NCBI GenBank assembly: GCA_018287875.1
Contig: JAGVVL010000025.1
Location: 434,001 to 498,000, forward strand
Source of the DNA: Nigrospora sphaerica
Lineage: Eukaryota > Ascomycota > Sordariomycetes > Amphisphaeriales > Apiosporaceae
Direction: 5' to 3'
DNA length: 64,000 bases
Below, piece by piece: positions 35,220-46,917 of this stretch (position 1 is its first letter; each line of letters opens with the position of its first letter). The position numbers and the translations under genes were made by a program. Under the pieces are notes generated by a model. The model was not told the DNA's origin and searched no databases. It was given only the letters and a program-made list of their open reading frames with translations.

Positions 35220-36098
35220 ATGTCGCTTCCCGCCAATGTGCACGTCTCCAGGCACCCCTGCCTTCTGGCGAAACTGAGCCTTCTGCGCTCCAAGAATACC
35301 CACGCTCGGGATGTCAAGGCCCTGATTAACGAGATCTCTACGATTGTCGGCATTGAGGCCCTGGCCACCGCTCTGACGGCCGTGGATGGCCCCAAGGTGA
35401 GCCCCCCAACGCGGCACGAGAGCCCCCCTTTTGGGGGCACGGGTTCAAGAGACTGACAATGTCGGGGTGTCCTCCAGGACGAGACGCCCATTGGATTCGA
35501 GTACACGTCGACGGTCGTAGAACCACAGGGCGGCGTGTCGCTGGTGCCCATTCTGCGGTCCGGCCTGGGCATGGTCGAAGGTAAACAAAAGCGACGATCC
35601 CTCTCCCATTCTCCCGTTTCCCCAGCATCCATCCACGACCTTCTTCCTCCCTCCCCCTGATTGCCCGCGACCCGCTTGCTGACCCTCCATGCGCGCCCGA
35701 CAGCCGTCCAGACGCTTCTGCCAGAGCCCATCCCCGTGCACCACCTTGGCCTCTACCGCGAACCGTCAACCCTCGAGCCCGTAGAGTACTACAACAACCT
35801 CCCGCAGCCGGGCGCCTCGTCGCCTGCGTCCAACCTCGCCATCATCCTGGATCCCGTGATAGCCACCGGTGGGACCTGCGCCGCCGCTATTCAGACGCTG
35901 CGTGAGTGGGGCGTCAAGCGCATTGTGGTGCTGTCCGTTATCGGGGCTGCCGACGGCGTCCGCCGTGCCGCGGCGGAGTGGCCCGAGGCCGTCGACATCT
36001 GGCTGGCCGGCGTCGATGGTGAGCTCACGTCCGACGGCATGCTTAAGCCAGGCGTGGGTGATGTTGGCGACCGTTTGTTTTTGGCTATTGGAAAGTAA
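35220..36098 (+). CDS. uracil phosphoribosyltransferase, Upp-type
   Basis: Three exons (35220-35396, 35478-35580, 35704-36098) join to 224 residues; introns are 81 and 123 bases. The start MSLPANVHVSRHP has a good context (ACCATGT). The enzyme makes UMP from uracil and PRPP in pyrimidine salvage. Visible motifs are VPILRSGLGM, the YREPSTLEPVEYYNNLP segment, the PRPP-binding loop LDPVIATGGTCAAAI, and the uracil-binding end GVGDVGDRLF. Overall spacing resembles bacterial Upp more than yeast Fur1, whose corresponding segments I recall as quite different; both types are known in fungi. Toxicity of 5-fluorouracil depends on such enzymes. Its 3' end faces LIG4, with 211 bases between the stop codons. 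Confidence 0.9.
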
Positions 36099-36309
36099 TA
36101 CAGTCATCATCGGTTTGGATAATAAATATTCACTGGACCTGCTCGGGCCCGCAATGCCCAAGTGCGCTGTGCACAATCCGATGCATCCATCAAAGCCAAT
36201 CGTTCCGCCCGCCGCACAACTTCTCCCGTCTACCCACGACGTACAGAGACGTCGGTTGCGGAGCCATTTCGTGCTAGGTGAACGCTACGTCGAATCGCAA
36301 TCGCCACCC

Positions 36310-39300
36310 TCACCGCCTCGGTGCGTATCGTTCCTCAGCCAGTAATGTGCCCTCTGCCCAGCAATCCTCAAGCCAACCCTGGGTGATAACATGGGGAATG
36401 CGGCGCCTCGAGCTAATCTCCAGCCGAGTCTCGGCAGTGATGTTCCTTTTCTCCTCATCCGTCGCCCCAACAATCACAATATGTGTGATTTCCTGGTCGT
36501 CCAAGTGCTCCGAGATTCTTCCACTTCCATATCTAATCCAGTGGCGCATTTTCAGCGTCGTGTCGGGGCGCTGGTTCTCTCCAAGTGCAAAGTAAAGAAG
36601 GAGATTCCTGAAAAGGTGGCTCTTCAAGGCACCAAAGTTGTGTCCGTGCTGCTCCAGCTGAGTGAGGAAGAGCTGCTTATTGAAGGGTTCATCATCCATG
36701 ATTTCCTTCTTCGGCATATCGCTCAGCAGCTTCCGGAGCTCTAGAGCGCTCGTGGCTCTTGCGTAGCTATCGCCGAACTCGTCGACATTCTGTTCGGCAA
36801 AGGAGCGCAGCTCATCGCTTGCTTGGTACAGATGACTGGGCTCGTAAGGCAGGACGGCTTGGTTGGCCTCGTCAATACAGTCCAGTACCCATTTGGGTCG
36901 GATGATGTCCACATTCCCGGCTTTCATTAGACTGGCCACCTTGACCACTTTCTTGTCGCCAATGAGAATCATGCTGGAACCCGGTTCGGCCTTCTGCGAG
37001 ATCTTGCCGCCATTCTCCTTGATCAAAGTCTCAAGCTGCGTTTTCGTCTTCTTGGGTTGCGAGCAATCGCTCAGCACACAGAACTCGAGGTTTTCGAAAA
37101 CTTGAGTGATTGGCGTTCCGAACTCGACAGGCATGCTGTCTTGCCCGGCGACGACAAGGTCCCGCTTGACACGCTTGGTCGATTGGCGTCTCCGCGACTC
37201 CATCTTCATGGCGTTGTCCTTCCCGGCTTCCTCCATTCTTTTTCGCACTTCCATAAGCTCATCGTAGTTCAGAGCCGAGTCCCAACTACGGTCCTGGCGC
37301 AGATCCTTGAACCTCGGGAATCTGAGGGTGATACCTTGGGCAAAAGAATCGGATGGGCCCATGCTGGCGGCCTTGACAGAAATAACGACTGAATCGCTTG
37401 CTCGGATCCACCGATCCGGTCGCTCGGCTTGCTTGTTGCTGCCCCCGAGCTCGATGTACCGTCTTGGTGGCCTTTTGACGTCCCAATCTTGCCATTTCCC
37501 CTCTGTCAATTGAAGAATCTTCTCATAGTCTTCTCCTTTGAAACCACCGCCAACTTTGCAGAAACTGTAGCATTTCTCAGGATCCGCTCCTGCTCTGATG
37601 TCGTTTTCCGTAGCCCGGAGCCCACACAAGAAAGAGGACATCTTGCCACCCCGATGGCCTGATCCATAGTAGCCGCCAATAACGACTACATCAGCGTTTT
37701 CGCCGAGCTCGGCCATGTAATCGGGCTTCACTTTGATCCAGTCGTCATTCCGACTGTTGAGCGCGTAGGGAGAGCGTGGGTTCTTGATGACGAGACCCTC
37801 GCCCGCATCGGCTATCACCCCACGAAGCATTGGCTCGATGGTATCAGCCGAGGTCGAGACTTCATAAGGGTGGATTTGAAGTCGGCGGTGGACACCAGGA
37901 ACAGCTTTCTGAAGGGCATTGCGTCTGTCCCGCAGGCTATAGTTGGTGAGGTCCTTGTCATTCAGGTACAAGATGTCAAAGACACAGAACACGGGCCGAG
38001 GTCCTGTGGGGTCGTATGGGTTTCTCTGTGCTGCAAGGGCAGCGGTCTTCAGGGTGCCGAAATTCATGACCTTGTCGATGTCCATGTCCCACGTCACCAT
38101 CTCACCATCCAGGATGACGTTTCGTACGCCGTCTGCAAAAGCGCCTTTGAGATGGCGAGTGAGGGATGAGCGATCGTCGAGAAACCCATGGCCGTAGAGA
38201 TACGTGTAGTCGTGCGCTTTTCTGGACCAAAATCCGAACTTCATGCCCCCTCGCACACTGGGGTCCTGCATCATGTGCATCTGCATGCGCTCGCCGTCCA
38301 GTTTCTCCTCGATCCAGAATTCGCTGTCGTCGTCGGTTGCGTGGCGCATGACTTTGCTCACCATATTTTGGAACGAGCCAGAGATTTGATAGTGGGCCAA
38401 TTGCGGCTGAAAACAGTGGAATGGAGTGATACCTGCCCCTCCGTCGTCGAGGCGGATGTTGGGATCGAATAGCTCCCAGCACACGCGGCGGATACTGGAC
38501 GAGACGCTGAACAATGCCTCACCATCCGGGTGCCAAAGGTCGAGGAATGTCCGCTCGGTGGCACCCACCTTCATCTGCTTCAAGATGATGCGAATCAGCC
38601 ACATCAATTCCTCGGCGTTCATACGTCGATAGAACTCCTCGAAAATGGGCCGTTGGTCGGCCTCGCCCGAGGCAGCAGCAAGCTGGTCAAGCTTTTCGTT
38701 CACATCGGCGATGGTCATGGTACCCGGCTCCATTCTCACGGGTCTCTTTGACAGAACCTCGTAACATCGTCCGCTGAAATCGCCAGCCATGCGGCTCGCA
38801 ACCGACTTTCCCGGGTTCTTCCAATGAAGCAAGGCGTAGCCATCTTCGGAGTTCTTGTCAATTCTCATACTCTTGACCAAGAGCTTACCGATGGCATTCT
38901 CTTTGAGCCCGTAAACCGACCTATCCCGGTCCTGCGATGGCACTATCAACCGCAGAGCAGGATAGAAATCGTCGCCAACTTCGGAGCGCCAGCGCGAAAT
39001 GAAACGCTCGACAATGAAACGCCTCTGTTCCTGCGGCGAGAGCTTGTTAGATCCCCGGGCCGCAGCCTTGGCGCGGCTCGCAGCGGTGGAAGGTCCCGAT
39101 GGTTGCTTTTTATTGTCGTTCAATGGGTTGAACAAGGTCCTGTAGAGTTCTGAGAACAAAAAGGTTCTTGAATGATTTCTCGGACGGTTCGGATACCTAG
39201 CGGCGACATTAGTAACAGTCCTCCCTTGCGGGGTTGTGGCTGCTCACATCTCATCCAATTCCTCCAGCGTAGTGCCACCGATGGCATATTGCCTCTTTTC

Positions 39301-39348
39301 CTCATCTTCGGCCTCGGCAGTTCGTTCGCGTGGCTTCCGTTGGCTCAT
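36310..39348 (-). CDS. LIG4: DNA ligase IV
   Basis: Two exons (39348-39248 and 39196-36310) join to 995 residues across a 51-base intron. Joining gives ELDEMYPNRPRNHSRTFLFSE, the usual LIG4 start. The enzyme is the ATP-dependent ligase of non-homologous end joining, acting with XRCC4/Lif1 and Ku in the nucleus. The N-terminal DNA-binding domain spans about residues 50-290. The nucleotidyltransferase domain has the active-site motif EEKLDGER, with adenylated Lys at about 332, later GEGLVIK (motif IV) and WIKVKPDY (motif V). An OB-fold and the GITLRFPR stretch follow. The C-terminal third carries two BRCT domains (about residues 690-790 and 890-995, starting FENLEFCVLSD and ending HVITQGWLEDCWAEG). 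Length and order match fungal LIG4. It is divergent from PIF1. Confidence 0.96.
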
Positions 39349-40235
39349 GATGCCCGTGGCGACCCCAGGCAATGGACACCTGTCGATGCCAACGAGGGCT
39401 TGGTGTTCAGTTAATAGCAGGTCACGATGGTAGCGAGACACTTGGAAAGCCGACCGCGGTGCTGGTGCTGGTGCCAGCTATCTGACGTACTGTGAATTCA
39501 CCCGCCAAGCGTTGCCGTGAGGAGGTGGGTAGGTAGTTCAGGGACTAGAGGCGCTGTACTGCTGGGAATTTGTCCTTGCGCTTGACAGGGTAAAGAAGTA
39601 CCCAACCCAGTACGTTTTGCCGAATGATCGGGACGCTTGAGTAGCTATAGCTGGCAGGGCGACCTCAACTCTTCTTATACTGACCCAGGCAATACCTAAA
39701 GTAAGCACCCGGCGGGCCAGGTATCGACGGGCTGTCTCTCATCCTTCTTTGTCAAGGCGCCCGAAACCTAGCACTGCAGCCTAGACTGGTGTTGCCTGGT
39801 AGAAGTAGCCTAGCTGTCCCGGTGATGCTAATCATCCCTCTCTGGTCTAGCGGGCAATTTTAGGCAGTCCCAGCCCTGGAAGGTTCAAGGCTTCCCATGC
39901 GGGAGGTGGGCAGGTGGGGTCGTTACTGGGGTCGTCGCTGCCCCAGCAAAGGTGTGTTGGTATTTATCAGAGTAAGGTTGATTGCATGACGCGCCCGCTA
40001 CGCGACCGGAATCTTTTTTTTGGCGCCAACCCACGACCAATTCAAGGTGGGCTGAAGTGCACTTGCCTGTTGATAGTCTCTTGTTGATTCGCGATTTCAA
40101 CTTTCCAGATCCATGATGGACGCCTAGAGAAAGAATCACGCACAGCTGCAGCAACCGCGTCGACCCAACACCTTCGCTGGTCTCGTCCCGACCGCCTCCT
40201 CATCGACTCTGCCGGCCCCGGCCGCCAGTGACCGC
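39349..40235. promoter_or_regulatory. shared intergenic region between LIG4 and PIF1
   Basis: 887 bases separate the start codons of two genome-maintenance genes transcribed in opposite directions. Both promoters must lie here. No MluI cell-cycle box (ACGCGT) or clear TATA element was found by eye. Minus-strand frames inside it are not protein-like. Confidence 0.55.
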
Positions 40236-42839
40236 ATGCACTCGGCCGTGCTCCGCGACGTCCGTCTGCCCACGAGACCCCGACTGGCGCAGACCTCCAA
40301 TCCGGTTCGGTGGCCTCTTCAACACCGGGTGTATGTGTTTACCTCGTTGGGGCTTGGATGTGGACGCTTTGCGACAGCGACGTCGCCCAGCATGGGCATG
40401 TTCCAAAGAGCCAACAGCGAATACAAGGCCAAAGCGCCCTCAGCACCTCCAGCTAAACCGCCCTTCAACTCGAGTAATGCCTCAATGCCTCCGTCTTCGC
40501 GGAACGGCAACATTGCCGCCTCTTTCAAGCACAATCGCGACATGGTCCTGCCGAGCGCGGGCTCGGGATCCAGATCCAGCAATACCATGGCCCGGCCGCC
40601 TGCATCTACATCCGTGACGAGCTTTGCTCAGCCCAGTAGCACATTCGCTTCGTTGTATAAGAAGTCAGAATCATTCGAGGATGAGCCGGCGAGGAGTTCT
40701 GTCAAGACCACCGCGACGAACGGTGCCGAAATCTATTTCGATGAAAACGATTTTAGCGACGACGACAACCTCGACCTGGAATTCGAATGTCCCGGTTCCC
40801 TACCCATAGTCCCACCGGCCCCAAGACCACAGCCTTCTGCACAAGAGCCACCAGTCCACGATGCTCCAGCAAAGCCCATTCCTTGGACATCGTCACCCCC
40901 CACCCATCTCTACCCTCCGCAAGAAACGGCCCAACGACCGAAACGTGAATCTGCTGAAAGCGCGGCGCCCGACCCCCGGCCGAAGAAGCGGACATTGCCT
41001 CGTGGCTGGAAAGACGACCCCATACTTCTAGACGATGTGGCCGAACGCCCTCGTGGACCTGCCGTGACCCCGGCAACAAATCCGAAACGTACCAAGTTGC
41101 CCTGGGATGCGACACAGAGCGCTACCGAGGAGCAAAGAAGGCACTTCAAGACCCATACTAAGAAGTCAGAGCCGAACGACAGCCTGACTACCGAGGAGAT
41201 GAAGACCGCCGTTGGTAGCCACTCCGCGAGCAAGAAGTCGGCCGCCATATCTCTTAGCTCGGAACAGCAACATGTCCTCAATCTGGTCATGAATAAAGGC
41301 CAGAGCGTATTCTTCACGGGCCCTGCCGGAACCGGCAAGTCGGTATTGATGAGAGCCATCATTGCCGAGATGAAAAAGAAGTGGGCTCGTGACCCCGAGA
41401 GGCTGGGCATCACTGCGTCAACAGGTTTGGCCGCTTGCAACATTGGCGGCATGACCCTGCACAGCTTTTCCGGCATTGGTCTTGGAAAGGAGGACGTAGC
41501 GACTTTAGTCAAGAAGATCCGAAGAAACCCCAAGGCCAAGAACAGATGGCTACGGACCCGAGTGCTAGTTATCGATGAGATTTCGATGGTCGACGGCGAG
41601 CTGTTCGACAAACTGGCTCAGATTGCTCGTACTATCAGAAATAATGGGCGGCCGTGGGGAGGTATCCAGTTGATCATTACTGGTGACTTCTTCCAGCTAC
41701 CCCCGGTCCCTGAGCGGGATAAGTCTCGGGAGGCCAAGTTTGCATTCGATGCCGCCACCTGGAGTACTTCCATCGACCATACGATCGGGTTGACGCAGGT
41801 TTTCCGTCAACGTGACCCAGGTAAGCTACGCCCGCACCGCCACTTGATTGGCCTTTTTGCCTCTAACCAGCTCCTAGAATTCGCCGGGATGCTTAATGAG
41901 ATGCGGCTGGGTCGGATAAGTGAGAAAACCATCCAGACGTTCAAGGCCCTATCGAGACCGATCGCCTACGACGACGGGTTGGACGTCACGGAATTGTTCC
42001 CCACGCGACAAGAGGTCGAGAGATCCAATTCGACCCGACTCAGCGCCCTACCCGGGCCAGTCCAAAAATTCGCGTCATCTGACTTTTTGAGGCAAGGTTT
42101 GAACGACAACCTACTCGAGAATATGATGGCACCCAAGTCGCTTGATCTGAAGAAGGGCGCACAGGTCATGCTGATCAAGAACATGGACGATACGCTCGTC
42201 AATGGCACTCTCGGAAAGGTCAAGGGCTTCATGAGCGAGAAAGTCTTCCAAAATTGGGAGGCGCAATTGTCAGCAGGTGAAGGCGACCCAGAGAACATCT
42301 CCAAGAAAGTGATACGATCATATGCTCGCGAGGGCAGCCCGGTCGGCCCCAACGACCTGAAGGAATTGCCCTTGGTCCAATTCACGGCGGTCGATGGCAC
42401 CCACCGAACTATGCTGGTGCAACCCGAGGATTGGAAAGTAGAGCTTCCCAATGGCGAGGTGCAGGCGTCGCGACACCAGTTACCCTTGATCTTGGCCTGG
42501 GCTTTGTCCATCCACAAGGCCCAGGGCCAAACGCTCGAGAGAGTCAAGGTTGACCTTGGCAAGGTATTCGAAAAAGGCCAGGCCTACGTTGCGCTCAGCC
42601 GTGCGGTTAGCAAGCAAGGCCTTCAGGTGTTGCGGTTCGACAAGAACAAGGTGATGGCGCACCCACGAGTCATCGCCTTTTACAATAAACTGTACACGGC
42701 GGAGGCGGCTACCAAGAAGAAGCCTACAGTGTCCATCGCAGACTTCGCTATGAAGCGGCAGCCGATGGTGGGCAAGACCACGGTGGACAGAGAGTCGTTT
42801 GATCTTGATGAGGAGGACGAAATGGCTGCGTACGGCTGA
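40236..42839 (+). CDS. PIF1: PIF1-family 5'-3' DNA helicase
   Basis: Two exons (40236-41820 and 41878-42839) join to 848 residues. The 57-base intron keeps the frame open, but removing it restores RQRDPEFAGMLNEMRLG, and it has GTAAGC, CTAAC and TAG signals. Walker A GPAGTGKS lies at about residues 362-369, Walker B VLVIDEISM at about 442-450, and the PIF1 signature follows. Downstream are GDFFQLPPV, the LSIHKAQGQTL motif and YVALSRAV (motif VI). The first 230 residues are low in order. PIF1 removes telomerase and unwinds G-quadruplexes and R-loops in the nucleus, and maintains mitochondrial DNA. The first 50 residues are Arg-rich without acids after position 8, like a mitochondrial presequence. 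A second in-frame ATG at 40392 (residue 53) has the better context. Confidence 0.95.
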   Translation: MHSAVLRDVRLPTRPRLAQTSNPVRWPLQHRVYVFTSLGLGCGRFATATSPSMGMFQRANSEYKAKAPSAPPAKPPFNSSNASMPPSSRNGNIAASFKHNRDMVLPSAGSGSRSSNTMARPPASTSVTSFAQPSSTFASLYKKSESFEDEPARSSVKTTATNGAEIYFDENDFSDDDNLDLEFECPGSLPIVPPAPRPQPSAQEPPVHDAPAKPIPWTSSPPTHLYPPQETAQRPKRESAESAAPDPRPKKRTLPRGWKDDPILLDDVAERPRGPAVTPATNPKRTKLPWDATQSATEEQRRHFKTHTKKSEPNDSLTTEEMKTAVGSHSASKKSAAISLSSEQQHVLNLVMNKGQSVFFTGPAGTGKSVLMRAIIAEMKKKWARDPERLGITASTGLAACNIGGMTLHSFSGIGLGKEDVATLVKKIRRNPKAKNRWLRTRVLVIDEISMVDGELFDKLAQIARTIRNNGRPWGGIQLIITGDFFQLPPVPERDKSREAKFAFDAATWSTSIDHTIGLTQVFRQRDPGKLRPHRHLIGLFASNQLLEFAGMLNEMRLGRISEKTIQTFKALSRPIAYDDGLDVTELFPTRQEVERSNSTRLSALPGPVQKFASSDFLRQGLNDNLLENMMAPKSLDLKKGAQVMLIKNMDDTLVNGTLGKVKGFMSEKVFQNWEAQLSAGEGDPENISKKVIRSYAREGSPVGPNDLKELPLVQFTAVDGTHRTMLVQPEDWKVELPNGEVQASRHQLPLILAWALSIHKAQGQTLERVKVDLGKVFEKGQAYVALSRAVSKQGLQVLRFDKNKVMAHPRVIAFYNKLYTAEAATKKKPTVSIADFAMKRQPMVGKTTVDRESFDLDEEDEMAAYG

Positions 42840-44002
42840 GATTGTTGCCACACAATGTCATTTTGACTCTGGAGCGTGCGAACGGCGGAGAAGCCCAGGA
42901 AGCTTGCATGAGACTGGCCAGCGTTCTAGGCAAGCCCTTGTGCTTCCACTGTTTGGCTGATTGCCTGCCAACCGGAGAACGACAGCGACTGCGGGGCTTC
43001 TTATGTGTGTATCTGGGGGTAATGAGGCAAACAGACTCCCATCTCAACAGCGCCGTTGAGTGCCTTTGACAGAGCTGTATTGCCGTACTGTGATATGGAA
43101 ATATGCAGTCAGGTCAGCATGCAACTCTGATTCTCCGGGACCCCACCCGAAACCGGGCTGGGCACCTGGGCACTTCTGGAATGGAGATGATGGAGTTCCG
43201 TTATGTGTATAATGCTGTTCTGTGGGCAATTCAGCGGCCATCTATGAGCAGGTGTGGTCATGATGCTTGTGTGCTCGGCTGTCTTGTACTGCACTCTTAT
43301 CCATTCCAGCCCCGGACACAGGTGCGCCTCCAACACATGCAATTCGATGGACCTGGCACTCGGGGTTTCCATTACTGCCCTCTAGACCGAAAGGGAGCTC
43401 TGTGCCTGGCTGTGCAAATCAGTGGATACAAGTACCTAAAGTTGCACATGCACGCACGTGGGATGGGGGTGTTTCGCATGCGGCTCTCATGTACCTAGAT
43501 CAGGCGGGTACTTGCTTGCTCCCGTATCTACCCAAGGTGTACTCTAGGTGAGGACTTGGAAGTATGCACAACAGGTGGGTCTATGTGTTCAGAAATGGGC
43601 TGTGCCTGGTCTCGAGCTTTTATCATCTCATACTATGACAGTTAGCGCAAAAGGAGCCTAAGAGCTAAGGCAGAGTACGTGGGATGATGAGGTTTCCAAA
43701 TTGGCTTCGTATGGGGTAGGTACCTCTCTTTCATCGAGTCGCGTGTGGTGCAGGTACTAATGAGGATCTGACTACGTCGGGCTTGCCAGTTGAAACAGAG
43801 CCACCAGAATCTGCTATCGATAACAGGCGGGTTGAACATTATCGCACTGATGGGATGGATGAGCTTGCTCTTGCTCGGCAGTGACTGCGCACTCGGGTGG
43901 GACCCCGACGATATATTCATCCCACTTCAACATCCACACACCCAACAAGCAACCAGCCCGGGCGGCACATGTCCAAGAGCCCCGACCAGCGTCGCCTCCA
44001 CC
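42840..44002. other. intergenic between PIF1 and EDC3
   Basis: No gene is supported in 1.16 kb. Frames such as 43103-43498 lack domains. The segment should hold the PIF1 3' UTR and the EDC3 promoter; the 60 bases before the EDC3 start are C-rich and end in CCACC, a strong initiation context. Confidence 0.55.
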
Positions 44003-46485
44003 ATGGCTAACAACTTCTTGGGAATGCGCATGACGGTTATACTTACGAATCCGCGAGACTACACCCTGGTGGGCACCATCTATTCCATCATCCCAAACAA
44101 GCTGCTGGCCCTGGAGCACGGTAAGTTCACCCTCTGCTTGGACAAGCCGTGGGCGCCTGTTGCAACCCCCTGGCTCGGGATGCCGCCCCCCTCCCTCCCA
44201 CGTCCACTATACTAACGTCTGCAGTCCACGTCCTGACGACGGGCCAGCACTTTCCAACCCTCGAACTCGACCCTGCCATTATCAAGGACATCCGAGAAGC
44301 CCCGAGCGCCTCTGCCTTCGCATCGCCGCTGCATGCTAACCCTACTCCTCCCGCTCCCGCTCCCGCTCCCGCCCCCCCGGCGCCGGCTACGAATGCGTCG
44401 TTCCAAGATCCTGCCATCATCAACATCGGAAGAAGACCTTTATCGATTCGCCAAGAGGAGAATCGCAATCCTCAGCCTCCCAACATTGGCGAGAAACGAG
44501 ACCCCCTTCCGTACCCGGCTACCCAGGTTTCCTCTGCTGTGCCCAGCCCCTCCAAGATAGCCGCTGGCCCTACGGCTCTGGACACTGCTCTTGATACCAC
44601 GCCGGTTGCGAGGGCCTTTAATAAGCTTTCCACCAACGGCGCCGAGGACGGATCTGCAGGTACCGTCACTCCCAGTGCTGGAAGCAAGATTCAGCTTCTC
44701 CCGTCTGACCCGGCCCAATTGGATACTACCGAGGATGAGGCGGCGGATGCCACCCCCACAGCGCCGCGCCCTCTCGATGCGCAAGCTACTGCTAAAGGCG
44801 GCAAGAAGTCCCGCCAAAGAGCGCGAAGAGGAGCTCGGAACGGGGCCCGCAGAAACGACGGCGATGCTACCCCGACTTCGAGTGCAAAGCCTACCGAGCA
44901 GGGCGCGGGTTGGAGACAGACCCCTATATTGTCGTCGAACAAGTCGTTTCAGCCTTTCGCCTCCCTCAGGAAAAGCCACAAGGGGCACAAGGGCCCGCCC
45001 AATGCCGACAATGGCTGGGCTTCGGAAGACGTGACGGACGTCCAAGAGGCCGGCGACTTTGACTTCGAAGGCAGTCTGGCCAAGTTTGACAAGCGGACCA
45101 TTTTTGACGAGATGCGTCAACAGGACCAAGTTGATGAATCAGAGCGCCTCGTATCGCACAACCGCCTGCCACGGCCCAAACCCGGCACGGCCGGCGGCAA
45201 GAATCTCCATTACACCGAGAACGTGCTGGACCTCCCCTCAGCCACACCGAAGCTGAAGGAGACCCCCGACGACTTCTGGAAAAGCGAGGCGGATGATGGG
45301 ACCCTCAACGGAGGCGCCGAACGCCTGAGTGGCCGAGAGGGCAGCGGGAGAAACTCACGGTTACGGGGGGAGTCGCGGCTTTCCACCTCGAGACGGTCCC
45401 AGTCTCGCAAGGCCAGTACCGCCCATGGCATCGCTGTCGTCGGGGGACCCAGCCGTGGCAACTCCAACGTAAGACGCCCCGCTGACACGGGACCTCGCGA
45501 GCGTCCTCCTATGCCTAGAGTGAGCTGGGATGATACTAACCTATACGCGCAGCAGCCAGGGCTCTCGGGTGGCGGGGACGGTTTCTACACGGAGCTTTCG
45601 GGCCGACGCATAGAGACGGTCACGCACCTGCAGATGTTGAATCTTGAGAACATTGCCCATAACGAGGTCGGCTTGACTGAGGATCTCATGGCGGAGAACG
45701 CCGGGCGCAGCATTGCTGAGGTTGCCCTGACGGCCTTGGACGATCCCGCCATCAAGCTACGCAACGCCGCGGCCTCACCCCCGAGCGCCTCCACCATTGT
45801 GGTGCTGGCCGGCAACAACAAGAGCGGAACGAGGGCCATCTCGGCCGCCCGTCATCTACGCAACCGTGGGGTTAACGTCTTGATATGCGTGGTCGGCATC
45901 GAGCGCGAGCGCGAGCTTGTCGAGGAAGTACGGCGCCAGGTTCGTCTCTTCCGTAACTTTGGTGGTCTTGTTTGCTCCAAAGTCCAGCTCTTCGACCATC
46001 TCAACAAGTCGGCGTCGACGCTGGATGCATCTTCGCAAGCCCCGGTCACTCTCATCGTCGATGCTCTCCTCGGCCTCTCCATTTCTTTCGAAGAGCTGCG
46101 GAAGAGCGACCAGGCCACAACATACGAGTTGATGGAATGGGCCAACCGCAACGAGGCGTTTGTCATGGCCATCGACATCCCCAGCGGAATTGAGCCGACC
46201 AAGGGCACGGTGAACGTCATCGACGGGGCCAAGCTCTACGTTCACCCGCGTTATGTGGTGGCCCTGGGTGCGCCCAAACAGGGCCTATTAAAGGCGGTGG
46301 AAAACGGCCAGGACGCCGGCGACCTTGTTGTGGACGAGGACGACTGGAAGTTCTACCTGGCCGATATAGGTCTGGGGGCCAGTATCTGGCGCAAAGCGGC
46401 GACTAAGCTCCGTCGCGGCATCGACTTCGACGCCAAATGGGTACTCGAGATGAAATACCGGCGCTTTGACGAGGAGCAAGTGTAG
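44003..46485 (+). CDS. EDC3: enhancer of mRNA decapping Edc3
   Basis: Two exons (44003-44120 and 44225-46485) join to 792 residues; the intron ends at CTAACGTCTGCAG. Residues about 1-75 form a divergent Lsm domain (MTVILTNPRDYTLVGTIYSI). A long disordered region follows with a Pro-Ala run coded by CCCGCT repeats (44349-44372) and Ser/Arg-rich parts. The FDF motif is at about residue 300-325 (DFDFEGSLAKFDKRTIFDEM), the site that binds the Dhh1/DDX6 helicase. The C-terminal YjeF_N domain (about 500-760) has IVVLAGNNKSGTRAISAARHL and VDALLGLSISFEEL. Edc3 scaffolds Dcp2 and Dhh1 in cytoplasmic P-bodies and dimerises through YjeF_N. Domain order and length fit. The start context is CCACCATGG. Confidence 0.95.
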
Positions 46486-46917
46486 CGCCATCCCGCTGGC
46501 TCGGCCCAGCGGAGGGGTCTCCCACCCAACCAACGTCACGAATTTCAGCGCAACATCATGTATCACATACCCTTCCTTCCCACACAGCATTTTCACAGGC
46601 GTTTTACGGCAGTCACGACATTAGCGGCGTAAGGCGCCGAAAAAGGACTTTGCCGCCCACAGCGTACTTTACACAATAGAGATTGGCTATGGCCGCAACC
46701 TTTGGTATCGTGGGCGCTGGCGATTGGCTTCGCCATTGACGCGACTGTGACTGGGCAACCTCGTTTACCCGTGCAACGAGCATGGGTGCCGTACTGACCC
46801 TCAAGGGCTTCCGGAATCACGGAGGCTTTGCTTCTACGCTTGTTCGATAAGCAAGTGCTTGTATTTGAAAGCGCACGAGTCAATGAGCCGGCGAGTAATG
46901 ATGAAATTCTCGGATCC
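46486..46917. other. short convergent intergenic region
   Basis: It holds the 3' UTRs of EDC3 and of the Dabb-domain gene, which face each other. Nothing else is seen. Confidence 0.6.

Noticed and set aside
39349..40235. Cell-cycle (ACGCGT) control element sought in the LIG4-PIF1 region
   Set aside because: No exact copy was found by eye, so no regulatory site is claimed.
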